Both the position numbers and the translations under genes were made by a program. A stretch of DNA of 33,100 nucleotides from Cognatilysobacter lacus (GTDB taxonomy: Bacteria > Pseudomonadota > Gammaproteobacteria > Xanthomonadales > Xanthomonadaceae), in NCBI RefSeq assembly GCF_008274655.1, contig NZ_VTRV01000011.1, positions 1 through 33,100 on the forward strand, written 5' to 3'. Under the pieces are notes generated by a model. It was not told the origin of the DNA and did not search any database. It saw only the letters and a list, made by a program, of their open reading frames with translations. Shown piece after piece: positions 27,907 through 33,100 of the stretch. Numbering within the stretch: position 1 is the first letter of the stretch; each line of letters opens with the position of its first letter.

Positions 27907-29706
27907 TCAGGCTGCCGCTTCGTCGGCCGCCTGCAACTGCAGCTGCCAGAGCTGGGCGTAATGCCCGAGCGACGCGACCAGATCTTCGTGCGTTCCCTGC
28001 TCGACGATTCGCCCTGCATCCATCACCAGGATGCGATCGGCGTTCATCACGGTCGAAAGGCGGTGGGCGATGACCAGCGTCGTGCGGCCTTCGGCGATTC
28101 GTTCCAGTTCGGCCTGGATCGCCTTTTCCGAACGCGAATCGAGCGCGGACGTGGCTTCGTCGAAGATCATGATGGCCGGGTTCTTGAGCAACGCGCGGGC
28201 GATCGCGACGCGCTGTTTCTCGCCGCCCGATAGCTTCAGGCCGCGCTCGCCCACTTCCGTCTCGTAGCGGTCGGGCATCGCCATGATGTAGGAGTGGATG
28301 TGCGCCGCCTGCGCGGCCGCCTCGACTTCCTCGCGCGTCGCATCGGGGCGCCCGTACAGGATGTTGTAGTAGATCGTGTCGTTGAACAGCACGGTGTCCT
28401 GCGGCACCGTTGCGATCGCGGCGCGCACCGATCCCTGCGTGAGATCGCGCAGGTCGTGTCCATCGATGCTGATGCCACCACCGTCGGGGTCGTAGAAGCG
28501 GTACAGGAGCCGCGCGAGCGTCGACTTGCCGGAACCCGAATGGCCCACCACGGCGACCGTCTGGCCGGGACGAATCTCGAAGTCCACGCCCTTGAGGATT
28601 TCGCGTCGCGGGTCGTAGGCGAAATGCACGTCGTTGAAGCGCACGTGCGCCCTGCGGGTGGCGAGCGGCACCGCGCCAGGGCTGTCCTGCACGTCGAGCT
28701 TCTCGTCCAGCAGCCCGAACAGGCGCTCCATGTTGGTGAACGCCTGCTTGATCTCGCGATACATCATCCCGAGGTAGTTGAGCGGCGCCGCCAGCTGCAG
28801 CAGGTAGGCGTTGACCAGCACCAGGTCGCCGATGCTGAACTGCCCGGCCACCACGCCGGCGGACGCACGCCACATCAGCGCGGTGACGCCGAGCGAGACG
28901 ACGATGGTCTGTCCGACGTTGAGCACCGCGAGCGACTTCAGGCTCATCACCGTCGCCTCTTCAACGGTGCGCAGGTTCTCGTCGTAGCGCGTGGCTTCGT
29001 GCTCTTCGTTGTTGAAGTACTTGACCGTCTCGTAGTTGAGCAGCGAATCGACGGCGCGCGCGTTCGCCTTCGTGTCGGCCTCGACCTTCGCGCGGTAGTA
29101 GCGCGTGCGCCACTCGGTCACGGCGAACGTCCAGCCGATGTAACCGGCCAGCGTGAGCAGAGTGATCGCACCGAACGTCCATCCGTAGCGATAAACGAGA
29201 TAACCGGTGACCAGCGACACCTCGAGGATCGTCGGGATGATGGTGTAGATCGTCCAGTCGAGCAGGTCGGTGATCGCGGTTCCGCCGCGCTCGACGTCAC
29301 GCGAGACGCCGCCGGTTCGCCGTGACAGATGGAACTTCAGGCTCAGCGCATGCAGGTGGCGGAACACCTTGAGCGTCACCTCGCGCGCGGTGCGTGCCAT
29401 CACCCGGGCGAACACCACCTGGCGCAGCTCGGTGAAGAAGTTCACGCCGACGCGCGCCGCGCCGTAAGCAACAAGCAGCAGCACCGGAAGCGCGCGCAGG
29501 CTCGGCTGGATGTCGAGCGAGTCGACGATGTGCTTGAGCAGCATCGGTACCGTGAGCCCGAGCAGCTTGGCCACCAGCAGGCAGGCGATCGCGAAGACGA
29601 TGCGCGCCACGTGCGGCTTCAGGTAGGGCAGCAGGGCGCGGAGGATGCCGAGGTCGCTGCGCTGCGTGCCGCGCGCGGCGACGCTCAGGGGGGATGGAGA
29701 AGTCAT
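27907..29706 (-). CDS. Atm1/HMT1-type ABC exporter (fused membrane and ATPase domains)
   Basis: The 599-residue half-transporter has about six membrane segments and a C-terminal ATPase. The segment LLNYETVKYFNNEEHEATRY, with the preceding AVDS, is a hallmark of the Atm1/HMT1/ABCB7 branch, which exports glutathione-linked metal or sulfur compounds and protects against heavy metals. Also present are LSLKFHLSRRTGGVSRDVERG, Walker A GHSGSGKST, signature LSGGEKQRVAIARALL, Walker B IMIFDEATSALD and H-loop IAHRLST. It should work as a homodimer. I chose ATG 29706 (MTSPSPLSV); upstream in-frame Met codons give an unusual extension and neither has a strong ribosome binding site. It is divergent from the Bcr-like gene, which is 130 bases away. 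Confidence 0.9.
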   Translation of the reverse strand: MTSPSPLSVAARGTQRSDLGILRALLPYLKPHVARIVFAIACLLVAKLLGLTVPMLLKHIVDSLDIQPSLRALPVLLLVAYGAARVGVNFFTELRQVVFARVMARTAREVTLKVFRHLHALSLKFHLSRRTGGVSRDVERGGTAITDLLDWTIYTIIPTILEVSLVTGYLVYRYGWTFGAITLLTLAGYIGWTFAVTEWRTRYYRAKVEADTKANARAVDSLLNYETVKYFNNEEHEATRYDENLRTVEEATVMSLKSLAVLNVGQTIVVSLGVTALMWRASAGVVAGQFSIGDLVLVNAYLLQLAAPLNYLGMMYREIKQAFTNMERLFGLLDEKLDVQDSPGAVPLATRRAHVRFNDVHFAYDPRREILKGVDFEIRPGQTVAVVGHSGSGKSTLARLLYRFYDPDGGGISIDGHDLRDLTQGSVRAAIATVPQDTVLFNDTIYYNILYGRPDATREEVEAAAQAAHIHSYIMAMPDRYETEVGERGLKLSGGEKQRVAIARALLKNPAIMIFDEATSALDSRSEKAIQAELERIAEGRTTLVIAHRLSTVMNADRILVMDAGRIVEQGTHEDLVASLGHYAQLWQLQLQAADEAAA

Positions 29707-29836
29707 CCACCCAACGTAAGCCCGCATTGCCACCCGAACAACCCGCGCGGAGCCGATGGCCCGTTCCACGGACGGCGTTAACCGGGCGGCACGAGGTCGC
29801 TGCGTTTACCCTAGCCCGCCGTATCGACGCCGCCCC

Positions 29837-31090
29837 ATGACGCCCGCCGCCCGGCTCTCGACGCGCCGTCTCGCCTTGCTGCTCGGGGGCCTGGCGATGT
29901 TCGGCCCGTTTTCGATCGACACCATCTTCCCGGCGTTCCCGTCGATCGGCGTGCAACTCGGCGCCGATCCAGTGGCGATGCAGCAGACGATCAGCGTGTA
30001 CCTGATCGCGTATGCACTGATGAGCATCGTGCACGGACCGCTGTCCGACGCGGTCGGCCGACGCCGCGTGATCCTGGGTGGCCTGCTCGTGTTCGCGGCG
30101 GCATCGGCCGGTTGCGCGTTGTCGAGGGACCTGCCGACGCTGCTGGCGTTCCGGGCACTGCAGGGGCTGTCGTCCGGCGTCGGGCTGATCGTCGGACGGG
30201 CCGTGATCCGCGACGTGCTGCAAGGCCACGACGCACAGCGGCTGATGAGCCAGGTGTCCATGATCTTCGGGATCGCGCCGGCGATCGCTCCCGTCATCGG
30301 TGGCTGGATCCTGGGCTGGAGCCGCTGGCCGATGATCTTCTGGTTCCTTGTCGTGTTCGCGCTGGTGCTCGTTGCCGCAGCGTGGCTCGTATTGCCGGAG
30401 ACTCATCCGCCTGCGTCCCGATTGCCGTTGGTGCCGCGCTCCCTCCTGCGGGACTACGCGGCGATCTTCGTCAACCCGCGCTTCCAGCGGCTGGCCGCGG
30501 CGGCGGCGTTCAACTTCTCCGCGCTGTTCCTGTACATCGCGTCCGCGCCGGTGTTCGTTCTGGAGCTGCTGCGGCTGCGCGGTCGTCATCTGGACCAGAC
30601 GCAGTTCGCGTGGTTCTTCGTGCCGACGATCGGCGGAATGATCCTCGGCGCGTTCGTCTCGGGACGGGCGGCGGGCAGGCTCGGTGGCGATCGCCTCGTG
30701 CGCATCGGATTCGCCGCCAGCGGCATCGCGATGCTCTACGACGTGATCTACAACATCGTGGTGCCCGTGCCGAGCGTCCCTTGGGCGCTGGTGCCGATGA
30801 GCCTGCATGCGTTCGGCATCGCACTCGTGTTCCCGGTGCTGACGCTCGCGATCCTCGACATGTATCCGCGACAGCGCGGTTCGGCGTCGTCCCTGCAGGC
30901 GTTCACCAGCCTGGTCATGAATGCGCTCGTGGCGGGGGTTCTGTCGCCGCTGATCTCGCACCACGTGCGCTGGCTTGCCTATGCGGCGTCGGCGATGACG
31001 CTCGTCGCGTTCGGCTTCTGGCAATGGGAAGTCGCCGTGTCCCGTCGCAACGGGTTCCGCTGCGACGGCGCCGACCTGCCGCCTACCTGA
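29837..31090 (+). CDS. Bcr/CflA-family MFS drug exporter
   Basis: The 417-residue inner-membrane protein has 12 predicted helices. The family signature is clear: ALLLGGLAMFGPFSIDTIFPAFP in helix 1, then QQTISVYLIAYALMSIVHGPLSDAVGRRRVILGG containing the MFS motif A, and FRALQGLSSGVGLIVGRAVIRD in helix 4 (motif C region). GIAPAIAPVIGGWIL and DMYPRQRGSASSLQAF complete the match to the DHA1 Bcr/CflA group, which exports bicyclomycin, chloramphenicol and other compounds by proton antiport. The natural substrate is unknown. ATG 29837 starts directly at the conserved N-terminus; no strong ribosome binding site is visible. It is probably monocistronic. Confidence 0.92.
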   Translation: MTPAARLSTRRLALLLGGLAMFGPFSIDTIFPAFPSIGVQLGADPVAMQQTISVYLIAYALMSIVHGPLSDAVGRRRVILGGLLVFAAASAGCALSRDLPTLLAFRALQGLSSGVGLIVGRAVIRDVLQGHDAQRLMSQVSMIFGIAPAIAPVIGGWILGWSRWPMIFWFLVVFALVLVAAAWLVLPETHPPASRLPLVPRSLLRDYAAIFVNPRFQRLAAAAAFNFSALFLYIASAPVFVLELLRLRGRHLDQTQFAWFFVPTIGGMILGAFVSGRAAGRLGGDRLVRIGFAASGIAMLYDVIYNIVVPVPSVPWALVPMSLHAFGIALVFPVLTLAILDMYPRQRGSASSLQAFTSLVMNALVAGVLSPLISHHVRWLAYAASAMTLVAFGFWQWEVAVSRRNGFRCDGADLPPT

Positions 31091-31096
31091 CAGGCC

Positions 31097-31125
31097 AAAA
31101 AAGGGCCGGCGATTCGCCGGCCCTT
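31097..31125 (-). terminator. Terminator between the Bcr-like gene and the M2 peptidase gene
   Basis: AAGGGCCGGCG (31101-31111) pairs perfectly with CGCCGGCCCTT (31115-31125) around ATT. On the minus strand the stem is followed by a T6 run (complement of 31097-31102), so it ends the peptidase transcript well; on the plus strand the tail CGGGATC is not T-rich. Confidence 0.9.
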
Positions 31126-31130
31126 CGGGA

Positions 31131-33100
31131 TCACGCTTTCGCGGGCACCGCGGGTTTCGGCGGTGCCGGCGCCACGGGGGACGCCGCCGGCGCAGGCGGG
31201 GCGGACGTCGCCGCATCGGCCTGCCAACCGCAGGTCTTGCCCTCGTTCTGCTGCTTGAGCCACTGCTGAAGCGGCGCGAAGTATTCGAGCACTGCGGAGG
31301 CATCCATTTTCTCGCCGCCGGTGAGCTCCTTCATCGTCTTCTGCCAGGGCTGGCTCGCTCCCTTGGAAAGCATCGCCCAGTACTTGCGGCCCGCCTCGGG
31401 GTTGCCATAGAAGCTGCACTCGTACAGCGGGCCCTTGAAGCCGGACGCGTCGCACAGCGCCTTGTAGAACTGGAACTGCAGGATGTTCGCGAGGAAGTAG
31501 CGCGTGTAAGGCGTGTTCGCCGCAACGTGGTACTTCGCTGCGGCATCGAAGAAGTCCTCGCCGCGCGGGGTCGGCGGGGCCACGCCCTGGTACTTCGCCT
31601 TCAGGTCCCACCACGCCTTGTTGTACTGGTCGGGCTTGATCGAGCCGTCGAACACGCCCCAGCGCCAACGGTCGATCATCAGGCCGAACGGCAGGAAAGC
31701 GACCTTCGTCAGCGCCATCCGCATCTGCGCGTTGAGGACCGCTTCGTTGCTTACCTGCGGCTGGTCGACCAGGCCGATCGTGTGCAGGTAGGCCGGCGTC
31801 ATCGACAGCACGATCGTGTCGCCGATCGCCTCGTGGAAGCCGTCGTGCGCACCTGCCTGGAACAGCGGCGGCAGCTTGTTGTAGGCCAGGTAGTAATACA
31901 CGTGGCCGAGCTCGTGGTAGATCGTCGTGAAGTCCTGTTCGGCGGGCTTGGTGCACGTCTTCGTGCGTACGTCGCCCGCCATGTTCATGTCCCACGCGGA
32001 CGCATGGCAGACCACGTCGCGATCGCGTGGCTTGATGAATTGCGTGCGCTCCCAGTAACTCGCGGGAAGCTTCGGCATGCCGAGCGAGGTGTAGAAATCC
32101 TGCGCGCGCTCGTTCATCTGCTTGGCGGTCGCCAGCAGCGCGGTCTGTTCGGCCTCCGCGAGAGCGGCGGGCGAACGCTCGCCGGTGATCTTCGCGTTCT
32201 CGGCCGACAGGTTCTTCTGGTACTGCGCCTGCAGCGCCGCGTTGACGTCGAGGCTGCCCGCGTTCGGATACGGCGCCATCAGGTCCCAGAGGTTGCTCCA
32301 GTCCTGCTGCCACATGTTGCCCATCAGGTGCGCCGGCAGCATGTGGCCCGCGACATGTCCGCGCTGCGCACCGTACTTGGCGTCGAGCTTGGTGCCGGCA
32401 TAGCAATGCAGCTGCTCGTACAGCGGCTTGACCTGGCCCCACAGGCGATCGGTTTCGGCCGACAGCTCCGCGGGGGTCATGTCGTAGCCGGAGCGCCACA
32501 GCTCCCCGGCGTCGGCGTAGCCGAGGTCGCGCGCGCCCTCGTCGATCAGCGCGACGAAACGCGAATAGTCCTTGCGCTGCGAGGTGGCGGTCGAATGCCA
32601 GCCCTGCCACGCATCGAGCTGTTCGTCGTAGTCGCGGCTCTTGGCCAGCACGTCCTCGAGGTCACCGAGCTGTCGGCAACTCTTCGCCGGGCCTTCGCCC
32701 TTGCAGTACTCGCCTTTGCCGTACGCGCCTTCCATCCGCGTCGCGATGGCGGTGAGCTCGGCGAGTTTCGCAGGATCCTTCGGCGGTGGCATCGCCGCCT
32801 GCAGCTTGAGCAGGGAGATCGCGCGCGCGGTGTCGGGCGACATCTTCTGCCCCTCGAACCTGCGCGACTGCTCGATCCATCCGTTGAGCTGCGCGAGGTA
32901 GCGCTCGTTCGCCTTTGCAGAGACGAGCTCGCTGTCCTCGTTGATGTACGTCGACGACAGCCACTGCGCGGAGGTCAGTTCGGGGTACGACTTGCGGTAT
33001 TCGTCGTTGACGCGCGCGATGAACTGGTCGGCGGTTTCGTTGGCGGGCGCGACGGCAGCGGCCGGGCTGCCGGTGGTCGCGGTCGCGCCGGGGGGCGCCT
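31131..33100 (-). CDS. M2-family peptidyl-dipeptidase A (ACE-like), 5' end missing
   Basis: The frame runs from its stop at 31131 to the window edge without interruption (655 residues seen); the signal peptide and first residues lie outside. M2 enzymes are zinc dipeptidyl-carboxypeptidases related to angiotensin-converting enzyme. The zinc motif HELGH (codons at 31902-31916) is followed by GAHDGFHEAIGDTI, giving the downstream glutamate ligand. Other family parts are HMLPAHLMGNMWQQDWSNLWDL, VVCHASAWDM, DRWRWGVFDG and FLANILQFQFYKALC. The visible N-terminal part (NETADQFIARVNDEYRK) follows an Ala/Thr/Pro-rich linker, and the C-terminus is a Pro/Ala tail (SAPPAPAASPVAPAPPKP). A periplasmic place is inferred from the family. 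The ATG at 32843 is internal, not the start. Confidence 0.94.
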   Translation of the reverse strand, partial: APPGATATTGSPAAAVAPANETADQFIARVNDEYRKSYPELTSAQWLSSTYINEDSELVSAKANERYLAQLNGWIEQSRRFEGQKMSPDTARAISLLKLQAAMPPPKDPAKLAELTAIATRMEGAYGKGEYCKGEGPAKSCRQLGDLEDVLAKSRDYDEQLDAWQGWHSTATSQRKDYSRFVALIDEGARDLGYADAGELWRSGYDMTPAELSAETDRLWGQVKPLYEQLHCYAGTKLDAKYGAQRGHVAGHMLPAHLMGNMWQQDWSNLWDLMAPYPNAGSLDVNAALQAQYQKNLSAENAKITGERSPAALAEAEQTALLATAKQMNERAQDFYTSLGMPKLPASYWERTQFIKPRDRDVVCHASAWDMNMAGDVRTKTCTKPAEQDFTTIYHELGHVYYYLAYNKLPPLFQAGAHDGFHEAIGDTIVLSMTPAYLHTIGLVDQPQVSNEAVLNAQMRMALTKVAFLPFGLMIDRWRWGVFDGSIKPDQYNKAWWDLKAKYQGVAPPTPRGEDFFDAAAKYHVAANTPYTRYFLANILQFQFYKALCDASGFKGPLYECSFYGNPEAGRKYWAMLSKGASQPWQKTMKELTGGEKMDASAVLEYFAPLQQWLKQQNEGKTCGWQADAATSAPPAPAASPVAPAPPKPAVPAKA

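Overview
The window is a high-GC, gene-dense stretch of bacterial chromosome. Gene content and order point to a gammaproteobacterium of the Xanthomonadaceae/Lysobacteraceae type (Lysobacter- or Luteimonas-like): smr<>surE-pcm-yqaA-nlpD, yhbY<>rlmE-ftsH-folP, miaA-hfq-hflX-hflK-hflC-yjeT-purA, a tandem glycine riboswitch in front of a single-chain gcvP, and a periplasmic-type M2 (ACE-like) peptidase. This assignment is inference from synteny and protein style; no rRNA or other marker is present. I see no prophage, insertion sequence, CRISPR array, tRNA or biosynthetic cluster.

Layout. 1-106: 5' end of an Smr-domain gene on the minus strand. 238-3074: surE, pcm, a YqaA-type membrane protein and nlpD, tightly packed and probably one operon (protein and nucleotide damage repair plus envelope division). 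3090-3822 (minus): a Mth938-like protein and yhbY. 3901-6570: rlmE and ftsH, closed by a strong terminator. 6641-7698: a tiny glycine-zipper peptide translationally coupled to folP. 7699-8094: a non-coding gap holding two perfect DnaA boxes and one near-perfect box. 8095-9516: an APC amino-acid permease. 9544-14528: miaA, hfq, hflX, hflK, hflC, yjeT (RNA modification, riboregulation, ribosome rescue, FtsH control), closed by a terminator. 14746-16038: purA. 16401-17370: an anti-sigma-like membrane protein with no sigma gene beside it, and a small membrane peptide. 17367-19449 (minus): modA-modB-modC molybdate transporter, with a short ModC. 19553-22213: a shortened UvrA paralogue lacking the UvrB-binding domain. 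22191-23666 (minus): a MATE exporter. 23667-24232: mostly empty, with one doubtful small ORF. 24233-24532: a KGG-repeat stress protein. 24594-27837 (minus): gcvP with its riboswitch leader and promoter. 27907-29706 (minus): an Atm1-type ABC exporter. 29837-31090: a Bcr/CflA drug exporter. 31131-33100 (minus): the M2 peptidase, cut by the window edge.

Most of the window is conserved housekeeping. FtsH and its HflK/HflC partners lie about 6 kb apart; the folate and glycine-cleavage genes both serve one-carbon metabolism; three exporters (MATE, Atm1-like, Bcr-like) and a class II UvrA give the right half a detoxification flavour. The best leads for follow-up are the DnaA-box cluster, the leader between the riboswitch and gcvP, the orphan anti-sigma-like gene and the glycine-zipper peptide. 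I did not find convincing evidence of a wholly new multi-gene system.
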